Assembly: GCA_963844175.1 (NCBI GenBank) | Contig: CAWJNE010000024.1 | Span: 1 to 64,000, forward strand | Source of the DNA: JALZMG01 sp963844175 | GTDB taxonomy: Bacteria; Actinomycetota; Acidimicrobiia; Acidimicrobiales; Ilumatobacteraceae | Length of the DNA: 64,000 nt | Direction of reading: 5' to 3' | Shown: positions 46,604 to 56,059 of the stretch, in pieces | How the letters are laid out: the number at the start of each line of letters is the position of its first letter | Numbering within the stretch: position 1 is the first letter of the stretch | Translations under genes and position numbers: made by a program | The notes under the pieces: model-generated | Seen by the model: only the letters and a program-made list of their open reading frames with translations | Databases searched by the model: none | What the model was told of the DNA's origin: nothing

Positions 46604-47788
46604 ATGACGTCGATGAGCAAGCGACCAGAGCGACAACCCATGCGGTGGGGGACCGTGGTGTCCCTGGCCGTCATGGTCGCCGCCGTCGTCGCTCCGGCCG
46701 TCGCCGGTGCACAGGCGCCCCAGCCGCCCGACCCGCCCGCTGCGTCACTCCCACCGCCCGCACCTCCCGGGCCGCCGCCGTTGACGGTGGTCCTGGAGCA
46801 GGTCGTCGAGGGTGACCTGGTGATGGCCGGCGCCGTCAACCAACCGCGTTCCGGCGGCGCCGTCGACGTCGACGGTGACTCCGACGCCATCTGCCTCGCC
46901 CGCGCCAGCCGGTCGGGCACCGTGTGCGACGACAACTCCAGCCGGGCGGTGTTGGACCTCCCCGCCGAGGCGTCGGTCATTGCCGCCCGCTTGTACGTGT
47001 CGAGCTCGTTGACCGACTCGGTCGGTTCGATGGTCGTGCGGTTGGCCGGCCCCGGCGACGGCGGCGCGTACGCCAGCGTGGGCGCAGCCGCCCCGGCGGC
47101 GGCACGCGTCGACGAGCTGTCGGAAGGCGGTCACCGCCAGGCCGTGTGGGACGTCACCGAGTTCGTGCGTCAGCGCGGCGGCGGTGAGTACACGATCGCC
47201 GACATCGCCAACGAGGCGGCGTCCGGCGCCGCCGCTGCCTCGTGGACGATCGTCGCCGCCTACGAGCTGGCCGGCGGCGCGGACCTCGGCCAGCTGCCGG
47301 CGGAGGTCCAGCCGCGCTTCGCCCGCCGGGCACTGTCCTGGCACGACGGTCTGGCCACGACGGTCGACGGTCCGGTCGAGCTCGAGGTCGGCGGGTTCAC
47401 GCTGCCGATGGACCGCCCGGTGATCGCCAAGAGCCTGCACGTGATCACGTCGATCGACGACGGGTACGACAACGTCCTGTTCGCCGGCAGCCCGCTCGGC
47501 AACAACGCCACGCCCGGTGATGTGCCGCCACCCGCCGGGGTCGTGATCGGCGCCGACCCAGCGTGTAACTCCACCGTGGACGTGGTCAACGGGTCCATCT
47601 GCACGCTGGGGACGCCCGCCGGCGCGCCAGTTGCGGGCTCGGCCGTGGACATGGACGTGGTGCGGATCCCCGACCGGTACCTCGTGCCGGGCGCCACCTC
47701 GGCCGTGGTCTCGGTCGCCGCCGAGGGGCTCGTGGCTGCGGGCGTGCTGGCCGTGTCCGTCGAGCAGCCGGCGGAGGTCGCTCCGTGA
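46604..47788 (+). CDS. Secreted beta-rich surface protein
   Basis: A 394-residue protein with a signal peptide (WGTVVSLAVMVAAVVAPAVA, cleavage near GAQA), a proline-rich neck (PPAPPGPPP), then a large beta-rich domain: VVEGDLVMAGAVNQPRSGG, EASVIAARLYVSSSLTDSVG, QAVWDVTEFVRQRGG, IAKSLHVITSIDDGYDNVLF. The overall pattern recalls DUF3344-like exported proteins, but I am not certain. Its stop overlaps the GTG of the M23 peptidase gene, so the two probably work together at the cell surface. Confidence 0.7.
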   Translation: MTSMSKRPERQPMRWGTVVSLAVMVAAVVAPAVAGAQAPQPPDPPAASLPPPAPPGPPPLTVVLEQVVEGDLVMAGAVNQPRSGGAVDVDGDSDAICLARASRSGTVCDDNSSRAVLDLPAEASVIAARLYVSSSLTDSVGSMVVRLAGPGDGGAYASVGAAAPAAARVDELSEGGHRQAVWDVTEFVRQRGGGEYTIADIANEAASGAAAASWTIVAAYELAGGADLGQLPAEVQPRFARRALSWHDGLATTVDGPVELEVGGFTLPMDRPVIAKSLHVITSIDDGYDNVLFAGSPLGNNATPGDVPPPAGVVIGADPACNSTVDVVNGSICTLGTPAGAPVAGSAVDMDVVRIPDRYLVPGATSAVVSVAAEGLVAAGVLAVSVEQPAEVAP

Positions 47789-50028
47789 GGCGCCGGGTGG
47801 TCCCGGCCGCCGTGGCCCTGCTGCTGCCGGTGGTGGCGTGGCGGGTCGCCGAGGCCGAGCAACCGCCGGCGCCTGGTCCGCAGCCGGCGCCCGTCGTGTG
47901 CGACCCGTCGTCGACGATGACCACCACGCTCCCGCCGCCACCCATCGAGGAGACCACGACCACGGTCCTCGACCCGATTTCCACCACATCGACCACGACC
48001 ACGACCACGACGTTGCCACCGACGACGGTCGTCGACCCGTGCGCCACGACCACGACCTTGCCGCCGCCGGAGCCGAGCACCACGACGTCGACCACCACGC
48101 CGTCCACGACCACGACGACCACCACCACGACGCCGTCGACGACCACCGCTGCGCCGACGTCGACCACGGCCAGCACGAGCACCACGCCGTCCACCGACCC
48201 GCCGGTGGAGACGACGCCGCCGCCGGGACCGACGGAGCCGCCATCGGCCGAGACGACGTTGCCACCGGCCGGGACGACCCTGCCGCCCGAGTCGACCGAA
48301 CCGCCGCCGCCGCCCGAGTCGTCGCTCGTGGAGCCGACGGGGCCGGTGGACGAGACGGTGGCACCATCGAGCGAGCCGGCGCTCGTGGAGACGACGGCGC
48401 CGACGGTGGAGCCGCCCACGACAGCGCCGGGCGCGATCCCGGAGACGACGGTGACACCGCCGACCACGGTGCCGGTGCCGACGACGACGGTGCCGGAGGA
48501 GTTGGAGTCGGCGCCGGTGGTCGTCCCGCCGCCGTCGCCGTCGGGCAACGTGCTCGCTGCGGCCGGCGTGTCCGACGTCGGTGCGGTGCGCCCGATCGTG
48601 TTCCCGGTGGCGGGACCGGTGCGCTACGGCAACGACTTCGGGGTGTGCCGTGACGGCTGTGCCCGCCAGCACAAGGGTGTCGACATCATCGGTGACCGGT
48701 TGCAGCCGTTGGTGGCGATGCGTGAGGGGGTCGTCGATCGGTTGTTGGAGCATCCGACGGCGGGGTTCGGGGTGGTGATCCGTGACGCCGAGGGTTGGGA
48801 GTACCACCAGTACCACATGAACAACGACACCCCGGGCACCGATGACGGGCTGGATGCCGGTGCCTGGCGGTTCGCTGACGGGATGGTCGTGGGGGCGCGG
48901 GTGACGGCGGGGCAGTTGATCGGGTGGATGGGTGACTCGGGGAATTCGGAGGGGTCGGTGCCGCACACCCACGTCGAGATCCACACCCCGGCGGGCGATG
49001 CGATCAACCCGTTCTGGAGCCTGCGCCACGCCCAGCGCGCCGTGAACTGCGGGCTCACCGCCTTGCCGGGCCCGGTGGAGGCCGGTCAGCGGACGCTCGA
49101 TCGGTTGGTGGCGCCGGAGTTCCTGGCCGCCGAGTGGTCGTCACCCCCGGTCGTCGCCGAGCTGCCCGGCGTGTGGCTGCCGCTGTCGCTGACCGGCGGT
49201 CGTCCGACGTCCGAGGACGTGCGGGCGCGCATGTGGGTCGGGCCGGAGGGGTTCACGCCCGTCGATGTCGCGGCGGTCGGCGTGGGCGATCGCGGCTACG
49301 ACGACGAGGACTGCGAGCCGCCCGAGCCGGGTTCGACGTCGGCACCGATCACCACCACGGCGACCGTCCCGGGGGCGCCGGCGCCGACGACCGTCGCCCC
49401 GCCGCCGCCGGTGCAGCCGATCCCGGCCGAGTTGGGGCCGATCTTGGCGACGATCCGGGCGATGGAGACCGGCGGCAACTATCTGACGCAGGTGACGTCG
49501 TCGACGGCGTCGGGGGCGTACGCCTTCCTCGACGGCAGCTGGGACGGCTACGGCGGCTACCGCCGGGCTCGTGACGCTCCGCCGGAGGTGCAGGACGCCA
49601 AGGCGGCGTGGTTGGCGACGTACATCCTCGAACGCAACGGCGGGGACGTGTCGACGATCCCGGTGTCGTGGTACATCGGGCACGTGCCGCGTGGGGCGGA
49701 GTGGGACACGGTGCCGCCGGTGGGGGCGAACGTGTTGACGCCACGGGAGTACCAGGCGCGGTGGATGGCGATGTACGCCAAGGTGCTCGGTCAGCCCGAC
49801 ACGTGGGTCACCGGGGTGGCGTCGTCGTATCTGCCGGTAGGGCCGATTTGTCGCACGACGCTGATCGATCTCGCCGGGCCGGGTGAGCCGGCGGACTACG
49901 GCCTGACCCAGGTCGGCACGTTCGTCGACGACGGCATCGGGCGCGCCGTGCCCGCCGCCAACGACCCCTGTGATCCCAACCGACCGGTCCCCGAGCCGCC
50001 GCCGACGGCCACGACCGCCCCGGACTGA
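47785..50028 (+). CDS. Secreted M23 endopeptidase with transglycosylase-like domain and Thr-rich linker
   Basis: A 747-residue exported cell-wall hydrolase. Signal peptide (~1-25), then ~200 residues of threonine/proline/serine low complexity (about 45-250). The M23/LytM domain follows, with HKGVDIIGDRLQPLVAM (His..Asp) and EGSVPHTHVEIHTPAGDAIN (HxH), the zinc site. After a second Thr/Pro linker comes a transglycosylase-like domain: ILATIRAMETGGNYLTQVTS, then TASGAYAFLDGSWDGYGGY, with Glu in AMETGG as the expected catalytic residue. Both peptide and glycan cleavage of murein are predicted. The GTG overlaps the upstream gene stop. Confidence 0.85.
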   Translation: MRRRVVPAAVALLLPVVAWRVAEAEQPPAPGPQPAPVVCDPSSTMTTTLPPPPIEETTTTVLDPISTTSTTTTTTTLPPTTVVDPCATTTTLPPPEPSTTTSTTTPSTTTTTTTTTPSTTTAAPTSTTASTSTTPSTDPPVETTPPPGPTEPPSAETTLPPAGTTLPPESTEPPPPPESSLVEPTGPVDETVAPSSEPALVETTAPTVEPPTTAPGAIPETTVTPPTTVPVPTTTVPEELESAPVVVPPPSPSGNVLAAAGVSDVGAVRPIVFPVAGPVRYGNDFGVCRDGCARQHKGVDIIGDRLQPLVAMREGVVDRLLEHPTAGFGVVIRDAEGWEYHQYHMNNDTPGTDDGLDAGAWRFADGMVVGARVTAGQLIGWMGDSGNSEGSVPHTHVEIHTPAGDAINPFWSLRHAQRAVNCGLTALPGPVEAGQRTLDRLVAPEFLAAEWSSPPVVAELPGVWLPLSLTGGRPTSEDVRARMWVGPEGFTPVDVAAVGVGDRGYDDEDCEPPEPGSTSAPITTTATVPGAPAPTTVAPPPPVQPIPAELGPILATIRAMETGGNYLTQVTSSTASGAYAFLDGSWDGYGGYRRARDAPPEVQDAKAAWLATYILERNGGDVSTIPVSWYIGHVPRGAEWDTVPPVGANVLTPREYQARWMAMYAKVLGQPDTWVTGVASSYLPVGPICRTTLIDLAGPGEPADYGLTQVGTFVDDGIGRAVPAANDPCDPNRPVPEPPPTATTAPD

Positions 50029-50061
50029 CCCGCCGTCCGGTCGAGCAGTACGGTCCCGGCG

Positions 50062-50856
50062 GTGACTGCGGCGTTCGGCATCGACATCGGCGGGTCGGGG
50101 ATGAAGGCGGCGCCGGTCGATCTCGACACGGCCGAGCTGACGGCCGAGCGGTTCAAGTTCCCGACTCCGCAGCCGGCGACGCCCGAGGCGATGACGAACG
50201 TCGTGGTGCAGCTCGTCCAGCACTTCGGCTGGACCGGGTCCGTGGGCGTCACGTTCCCCGGCATCGTGCGCCACGGCGTGATCCACTCCGCCGCCAACGT
50301 CGACCACTCGTGGATGAACGTCGACGCCGACGCCATCTTCACAAAGGCAACGAGCTGCGACGTACACGTCATCAACGACGCCGATGCGGCTGGGCTGGCC
50401 GAGGTCCGCTACGGCGCGGCGCGTGGCCGCCGGGGCGTGGTGCTGGTGCTGACGTTCGGCACCGGGATCGGCTCCGGGCTCTTCCTCAACGGGGTGCTGG
50501 TGCCGAACACGGAGCTGGGCCACATCGAACTGCACGGGCACGACGCCGAGAGCCGCGCCGCGGCCAGCGCTCGCGACCGCGAGGGACTCGGGTGGAAGGA
50601 GTGGGCGACCCACCGGGTGCAGCCGTACCTGCAGGCGATCGTCAAGCTGTTCTCGCCCGAGCTGATCGTCGTGGGCGGCGGGGCCAGCCGCAAAGCCGAC
50701 CGGTGGCTGCCCCACATCGACATCGACACCGAGCTCGTCCCGGCCACCCTGCAGAACGAAGCCGGCATCGTCGGCGCCGCGCTGGCGGGCGAAGCGGAGC
50801 GAGCGAGCGAAGCGAGTGAGCGACCAACATCTGGGCGCGCTCAGTCCCACCAATGA
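50062..50856 (+). CDS. ppgK: Polyphosphate glucokinase
   Basis: A 264-residue ROK-family kinase: AAFGIDIGGSGMKAAPVDLD (phosphate-binding loop), GVTFPGIVRHGVIHSAANVD, VHVINDADAAGLAEVRYGAA (catalytic Asp region), VLTFGTGIGSGLFLNG and PNTELGHIELHG. The latter two are characteristic of actinobacterial polyphosphate/ATP-glucose phosphotransferases. It makes glucose-6-phosphate from glucose and polyphosphate. The last ~20 residues (EAERASEASER and onward) are encoded by repeat DNA that runs into the cruciform at 50829. Confidence 0.93.
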   Translation: MTAAFGIDIGGSGMKAAPVDLDTAELTAERFKFPTPQPATPEAMTNVVVQLVQHFGWTGSVGVTFPGIVRHGVIHSAANVDHSWMNVDADAIFTKATSCDVHVINDADAAGLAEVRYGAARGRRGVVLVLTFGTGIGSGLFLNGVLVPNTELGHIELHGHDAESRAAASARDREGLGWKEWATHRVQPYLQAIVKLFSPELIVVGGGASRKADRWLPHIDIDTELVPATLQNEAGIVGAALAGEAERASEASERPTSGRAQSHQ

Positions 50857-50956
50857 GACGGATCGCGCCCAGATCACGGCGCGACGCGGGCGGTCGCCTG
50901 CTCGACGCAGATCTGGACGCGCTCCGTCTCAGGACTGGGACTGAGCGCGCCCAGAT
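50829..50956. repeat. Nested REP/BIME-like cruciform
   Basis: Four 20-nt arms of one motif. A: ATCTGGGCGCGCTCAGTCCC (50829-50848). B': 50855-50874. B: 50911-50930. A': GGGACTGAGCGCGCCCAGAT (50937-50956). A and A' are perfect complements; B' and B pair with two mismatches; A-B' and B-A' can instead fold as two 20-bp hairpins with 6-nt loops. It spans the end of ppgK and the gap before the convergent IOR gene, so it may end transcription from both sides. Confidence 0.8.
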
Positions 50957-50998
50957 GGTTCGACCGACTCGGCTGCGCCTCGTCGGTGCCGCGTGCTG

Positions 50999-53900
50999 CT
51001 ACTGGTTGTCGAATTCCCTGAGGCGCGCGGCGAGCGCTTCGCGGTACGTGTGGGCTCTGGGCAGCTTGATGTCCTCGTAGCCGCGGACCTGGTCGGGGAG
51101 CTGGGCGATGGCGACGGCTTCGTCGAGGTTGCCGGCCGTCAGCCGATCGGCGAGGCGGTCCACCGCCCGCTCGTACTCCGGGACCATCGCCCGTTCGACC
51201 TTGCGCACCTCGGCCCAGCGGAACGGGTCGGCGAGGGTGCCGCGCAGGCGCTTCGATGCGGCCAACGCCTTGAAGATCGGCGTCGTCCGCGACCCGAACT
51301 TCATCTTCTTCTGCATCCCCATCGCCCGCAGCATCGGCGGGTGCAGGCGCCACGTCACCTTGGTGCCCGGCCCGCCGATCGCTTCGTACGTCGCCGTGGC
51401 CTCGGGGGCGAGCAGCAGGCGGGCGACCTCGTACTCGTCCTTGTACGCCATCAGCTTGTGTCCGTGACGGGCGACGGCTTCGGTCAAGCGTGAGCTGGCC
51501 GGATCGACTCGCTGCTCGGCCGTCCGAGCGACGTCGACCAGCTGGCGGAAGCGCGCCGCGTACCCCGCCGACTGGTACCCCACCAGATCGTCGGCGAGGC
51601 GCTCGATCAGCTCGTCGAGCGACTCGGGCGGCGCGGCCACGGCGATGCCCGCGACCCGCGCCACCTCCTCGGGCTCGACGGCCCAGCGCCGCCCCCATCG
51701 GAACGCCGCCACGTTGCGGGCGACGGCGACGCCGTTCAGCTCGATCGCCCGCTCGACCTGCGCCGGCTCGACCGGGATGGCGCCGTGCTGCACCGCCACG
51801 CCGAGCAGCAGGATGTTGGCCGGCGTGGAATCGCCGAACAGCCCAGTGGCGACGGCCGCCGAGTCGACGTACCGGTTGTCGTCGCCGCGTGACACCTCGG
51901 CCATCCGCGCCGTCAGCGCGTCGAGCTCCGGGTATTGCGTCGTCGGGTGGGCGATCATCGTCCCCGTCGGCGTCGACGCCACCGACCCGACGACCACGGT
52001 GCGATCGCGATCGGCGCCGACCCGGTGCGTGTCGCTGGCCGCCACGAGCAGGTCGAAGGCCAGCAGGCAGTCGACCCCGGAGCTGTTGGCGTGGTTCGAC
52101 GCGGGGACGTCGCCCCGGCTCAGCCGCAGATCGCTGACCACCGGACCGGCCTTCTGCGACAGCCCCGTCTGGTCGAGGCCGCGCACGACGAGCCCGTCGA
52201 GCATCGCCGCCGTGCCGAGGATCTGGCTGACCGTGATGACCCCCGTCCCGCCGATCCCCGAGAGCCGCACGGTGAAGGCGTCGGCGGGGACGATCGGCCG
52301 CGGCGCCGGCAAGCCGGCGGTGGCGTCGCTCTTCATGCCCGGCATCGAGGCGCGCACGGCCTTCGACTGCTCCTCCACGCTGACCAGGGCGAACGAGGGG
52401 CAGTCGCCCTCCAAACACGTCATGTCGAAGTTGCAGCTGGTCTGGTGGATGCGCGTCTTGCGCCCGTACGGGGTGTCGACCGGCTGCACGGAGAGGCAGT
52501 TGCTCTTGTCGCCGCAGTCGCCGCACCCCTCGCACACGCGCTCGTTGATGACGACCCGGAACCCCGGCTTGGCCACCAACCCGCGGCTGCGGGCCCGCCG
52601 CTTCTCCGCCGCACATTCCTGGTCGTGGAGCAGCACGGTCACGCCCGGCACGGCGGCCAGCTCGACCTGCGTCTCCATCAGCATCGTGCGGTCGCGCACG
52701 GACACCCGACCCTCGGCGTGGTCGCCGAAGTCGGCGTCGCGCCACTTCTCCGGCTCGTCGGACGTCACCACGACCCGGCTGACGCCTTCGAGCAGCAACA
52801 GCTGGACGACGTCCGGGACACTCATCTGGCCCTGCGGGTCCTGCCCACCCGTCATCGCGACGGTCCCGTTGTAGAGCAGCTTGTACGTGATGTCGACACC
52901 CGCGGCCACGGCGGCCCGGATCGCCAGCGAACCGCTGTGGAAGAAGGTCCCGTCGCCGAGGTTCTGCACGAGGTGGTCGCGCTCGACGAACGGCGCCATG
53001 CCGATCCACTGGGCGCCCTCGTTGCCCATCGCCGTCAGCCCGGCGATGTCACCGACCCGCTCGGGCTCCATCAGGGCGACCATGGCGTGGCAGCCGATGC
53101 CCCCGCCGACGAGCGTCCCCTCGGGCACGCGCGTCGAGATGTTGTGCGGGCACCCGCTGCAGTAGAAGGGCGTCCGGTTCACCGTGAGGGGGATGCGCGA
53201 CGGCTCTCGCTTGACCGGGAGCGGCCACAGACGGTCATCGCCGAGACGGGCGGCCAGCCGGCTGCGCAACGGCTCGAGCAGGCGGTCGGCGTCGAGCATC
53301 CCGGTTCCCGGGACGAGGGAACCACCGCGCTCATCCGTGCGTCCGACCACACGGGGCCGCTCGGCGGCGTCGTACAGGGCGCTCTTCACGAGCAGCTCGA
53401 GCGTCGGGTTCTTCTCTTCGATCACCAGGACCTCGGCCAGGCCCTGGGCGAACTCGCGGACCTGCTCCTCGTCCACTGGCACGGGCATCAGCAGGTGGAA
53501 CAGCCGGATGCCGGCCGAACGCAGCGCATCGTCGCCGGCCAGGCCGAGCAGGCCGAGGGCCTCGCGCAGCTCGTGGTAGGTGTGGCCGCTGGCGGCGATG
53601 CCGATCCAGTCGTCCGGTCCGTCCACCGTGACGCTGTTCAGCCGGTTGACCACGCCGTAGCGGCGGGCCAGGACCGACCGCACCTGCTGGAACTCGCGCT
53701 CCATGTCCAGCGTGTACGGCGTGAGCAGGCGCCCGCTGGGGTGGGGCACGAAGACCTTGCCGTCGAACTCCATCGTCGGCGTGACCGGGTTGACACGATC
53801 CGGGTGCACGTCGACGGTGCCGGTGCCGTCGGCGACGGGGGTGACGAGCTTGAGACCGACCCAGATCCCGCTGGCCCGAGACAGTGCCACGGCGTGGCGG

Positions 53901-54469
53901 CTGAGGTCGAGCGCCTCCTGCACGTCACCAGGAAAGAGGATCGGCATGTGCAGATCGACGAGCGTGGCGTCACTGGAGCTCGGCAGCGTGGACGACTTGG
54001 CCGCTGGGTCGTCGCCGACCACGGCCATCACGCCACCGTTGCGGGCGGTGCCGGCGAACACGCCGTGGCGGATGGCATCACCAGCGCGGTCGAGGCCGGG
54101 CGCCTTGCCGTACCAGACGCCGACCACACCGTCGTAGCGCCGGTCCTGCAGCGAGTCGGCCAGCTGGCTGCCCATCACCGCGGTGGCCGCCAGCTCCTCG
54201 TTGACACCCGGGCGCACGATGATTGGCAGGTCCGGCATCGTGGCTGCGGCCGCCGAGACCTCTTCCTGGAACGTGCCGACCGGCGAACCCTGGTAGCCGG
54301 AGACGAATGCCGCCGTGCGCAGGTCGTGCCGGCGATCCAGGCGCAGCTGGTCAACGGGGAGGCGGGCGACGGCCTGCACGCCGGACAGGAAGACGCGGCC
54401 GTCCTCGAGCCGGAAGCGGTCCTCGAGCTCGTAGGCGGACAGGTCCGGGCGCGCCGCGAGATCGGTCAT
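50999..54469 (-). CDS. Fused indolepyruvate:ferredoxin oxidoreductase
   Basis: A 1156-residue protein joining the large and small subunits. The N-terminal pyrimidine-binding region has FVSGYQGSPVGTFQEEV. The TPP domain has RTPFYCSGCPHNISTRVPEG and VGGGIGCHAMVALM. An iron-sulfur region carries INERVCEGCGDCGDKSNCLS plus SCNFDMTCLEGDCPSF. The gamma domain has LSGIGGTGVITVSQILGTAA. It oxidatively decarboxylates aryl-pyruvates to aryl-acetyl-CoA in aromatic amino-acid breakdown. ATG 54469 overlaps the stop of a small upstream gene (ATGA). Confidence 0.93.
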   Translation of the reverse strand: MTDLAARPDLSAYELEDRFRLEDGRVFLSGVQAVARLPVDQLRLDRRHDLRTAAFVSGYQGSPVGTFQEEVSAAAATMPDLPIIVRPGVNEELAATAVMGSQLADSLQDRRYDGVVGVWYGKAPGLDRAGDAIRHGVFAGTARNGGVMAVVGDDPAAKSSTLPSSSDATLVDLHMPILFPGDVQEALDLSRHAVALSRASGIWVGLKLVTPVADGTGTVDVHPDRVNPVTPTMEFDGKVFVPHPSGRLLTPYTLDMEREFQQVRSVLARRYGVVNRLNSVTVDGPDDWIGIAASGHTYHELREALGLLGLAGDDALRSAGIRLFHLLMPVPVDEEQVREFAQGLAEVLVIEEKNPTLELLVKSALYDAAERPRVVGRTDERGGSLVPGTGMLDADRLLEPLRSRLAARLGDDRLWPLPVKREPSRIPLTVNRTPFYCSGCPHNISTRVPEGTLVGGGIGCHAMVALMEPERVGDIAGLTAMGNEGAQWIGMAPFVERDHLVQNLGDGTFFHSGSLAIRAAVAAGVDITYKLLYNGTVAMTGGQDPQGQMSVPDVVQLLLLEGVSRVVVTSDEPEKWRDADFGDHAEGRVSVRDRTMLMETQVELAAVPGVTVLLHDQECAAEKRRARSRGLVAKPGFRVVINERVCEGCGDCGDKSNCLSVQPVDTPYGRKTRIHQTSCNFDMTCLEGDCPSFALVSVEEQSKAVRASMPGMKSDATAGLPAPRPIVPADAFTVRLSGIGGTGVITVSQILGTAAMLDGLVVRGLDQTGLSQKAGPVVSDLRLSRGDVPASNHANSSGVDCLLAFDLLVAASDTHRVGADRDRTVVVGSVASTPTGTMIAHPTTQYPELDALTARMAEVSRGDDNRYVDSAAVATGLFGDSTPANILLLGVAVQHGAIPVEPAQVERAIELNGVAVARNVAAFRWGRRWAVEPEEVARVAGIAVAAPPESLDELIERLADDLVGYQSAGYAARFRQLVDVARTAEQRVDPASSRLTEAVARHGHKLMAYKDEYEVARLLLAPEATATYEAIGGPGTKVTWRLHPPMLRAMGMQKKMKFGSRTTPIFKALAASKRLRGTLADPFRWAEVRKVERAMVPEYERAVDRLADRLTAGNLDEAVAIAQLPDQVRGYEDIKLPRAHTYREALAARLREFDNQ

Positions 54470-54780
54470 GTCGAGGTGCCTGACCCGTGTCGGCGCCGGA
54501 GGCGCGAGATCACCGCGGAATCGGCCTCGCTCGTGTCAGCACTGAAGGCCGCACTGAAGATCCCCTTCTGGCCCGATGGGGCTTGCAGGGCGAACACGAT
54601 CATCTCGTCGCCGGGGTCGGACTGCCCTTCGAACCGCAGCACCTCGTGCACGTCGAGCTCGTCGAGGTCGGACTCCTCGCCGGACTCGTCGCAGCGCAAC
54701 GTGCCGTCGGCGGTGGAGTACCAGTTGCCGGTGTACCCCTCCGCCTGGAGGCGGCGAGTGGCGTCGGTGACGGTGTCCAT
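54466..54780 (-). CDS. Small acidic protein coupled to IOR
   Basis: A 104-residue protein: TDATRRLQAEGYTGNWYSTA, then VHEVLRFEGQSDPGDEMIVF, ALQAPSGQKGIFSAAFSAD. It resembles a small actinobacterial family of unknown function, sometimes labelled as a phosphoribosylpyrophosphate-synthetase-like protein, which I would not trust. ATG 54780 with GGGGA; its stop overlaps the IOR start. Upstream lies a 100-bp tandem repeat. Confidence 0.75.
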   Translation of the reverse strand: MDTVTDATRRLQAEGYTGNWYSTADGTLRCDESGEESDLDELDVHEVLRFEGQSDPGDEMIVFALQAPSGQKGIFSAAFSADTSEADSAVISRLRRRHGSGTST

Positions 54781-54822
54781 CGGATCCCCATTCACGATGC
54801 CCCTGACGGTATCCGTGTTGAT

Positions 54823-55077
54823 GGCCTCGTTCGCTCCGAAGACTCCGCTCGCTCGGCTGGGTCGGTCACGGCCGACCTTGTTCGAGTGCTCGCTGCGGTC
54901 GGGGGCCGAAGCGGTCACGGCTGGCCTCGTTCGCTCCGAAGACTCCGCTCGCTCGGCTGGGTCGGTCACGGCCGACCTTGTTCGAGTGCTCGCTGCGGTC
55001 GGGGGCCGAAGCGGTCACGGCTGGCCTCGTTCGCTCCGAAGACTCCGCTCGCTCGGCTGGGTCGGTCACGGCCGACT
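54823..55077. repeat. 100-bp tandem repeat, about 2.5 copies
   Basis: The unit beginning GGCCTCGTTCGCTCCGAAG starts at 54823, 54923 and 55023. The first two copies are identical over 100 bp; the third stops after about 54 bp. The period is not a multiple of three, so it is not a coding repeat. It lies between the small IOR-linked gene (leftward) and the PfkB kinase gene (rightward), in the promoter region of both. Similar (GCTCGCTC/GCGAGCG) sequence occurs at the 3' end of ppgK. Confidence 0.9.
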
Positions 55078-55156
55078 CGACCGTTCTGTGCGGCGATCGG
55101 TGCGCAGATCCGTGTCGGAACTTCGTCAGAACGCAGGTGGCGGCCATGATGGCGGT

Positions 55157-56059
55157 GTGATCGTCGTCGCAGGGGAGGCGCTGGTCGACCTGGTCGTGAC
55201 CAGCGAAGGAGTCACGGCGGCGGCAGGCGGCGCGCCGTACAACGTCGCCCGGGCCTGCGGGAGGCTGGGTCGGCCGACGCTGCTCGCTGCCTGCCTCTCC
55301 GAGGACGGCTTCGGGCGCATGCTGCGCCACGGCCTGGCCGACAGCGGCGTGGGCGACGACCTCCTGCAGTTCACCGAACGAGCGACGACGCTGGCCGTCG
55401 CCCAGGTCGACGAGGCCGGGGTCGCCGCCTACAACTTCTACACGGCGCACACCAGCGCCCCGCAGCTGACGCCGGGCCCGCTGCCCGAACGCACGCGAGC
55501 GTTGATCACCGGCGGGCTGGCGCTGGTCCTCGAGCCGATGGCCCGCGACGTGACCAGGCTCGTCACCGGCGCCCGGCCAGGTGTGCTCGTGGTGGTCGAC
55601 GTCAACGCCCGGCCGGCGGCGATCCTCGAGCGCGATCCCTACCTCGCCCGCCTGGACGAGGTGACCGCCCGGGCCGACGTGGTCAAGATCAGCCACGAGG
55701 ACGTCGACGCGCTGTGGCCCGGCGCCGGGGTCGAGGAGGCAGCGGCCGACCTGCTGCGCAAGGGGGCCAAGGCAGTGCTGGCGACGGCCGGGCCGGACGA
55801 CACGACGATCTTCACGTCCGGCGGCACGATGCAAGTGCCGGTGGGTGAGGTCGAGGTGGTCGACACCATCGGTGCCGGCGACGCCTTCACCGCCGGCTTC
55901 GTCACCAAGTGGCTGGAGTCGGGGGCGACGCTCGGGGAGCTGAGCGAACCACCGGCGCTGCTGCCGGCCGTGCGTGCTGCCCACATCGTCGCTGCCGCCG
56001 TCGTCGCCCGGCGTGGCGCCGACCCGCCGACGCGCGCCGAGCTCGACTGGCCGGCGTGA
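55157..56059 (+). CDS. PfkB-family carbohydrate kinase (fructokinase-like)
   Basis: A 300-residue ribokinase-fold enzyme. VVAGEALVDLVVTSEG and GGAPYNVARACGRLGRPTLL form the sugar-binding start, VVVDVNARPAAILERDPYL the middle, and VDTIGAGDAFTAGFVTKWLE the PfkB signature with catalytic Asp. Closest in pattern to fructokinases, but other hexoses or ribose are possible. GTG 55157. It follows the 100-bp repeats and ends in a short hairpin overlapping the convergent methyltransferase stop. Confidence 0.87.
   Translation: MIVVAGEALVDLVVTSEGVTAAAGGAPYNVARACGRLGRPTLLAACLSEDGFGRMLRHGLADSGVGDDLLQFTERATTLAVAQVDEAGVAAYNFYTAHTSAPQLTPGPLPERTRALITGGLALVLEPMARDVTRLVTGARPGVLVVVDVNARPAAILERDPYLARLDEVTARADVVKISHEDVDALWPGAGVEEAAADLLRKGAKAVLATAGPDDTTIFTSGGTMQVPVGEVEVVDTIGAGDAFTAGFVTKWLESGATLGELSEPPALLPAVRAAHIVAAAVVARRGADPPTRAELDWPA

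Noticed and set aside
47920..48510. DNA tandem repeat of ACC/ACG/CCG
   Set aside because: It is the threonine/proline linker codons of the M23 protein, in frame throughout.
54823..55077. CRISPR array
   Set aside because: Repeats are 100 bp, contiguous and without unique spacers; no cas genes nearby.
51935..55156. Rightward frame running into the PfkB gene (1374 codons in all)
   Set aside because: The first ~1070 codons are antisense to the IOR gene; only the part from GTG 55157 has a kinase fold.
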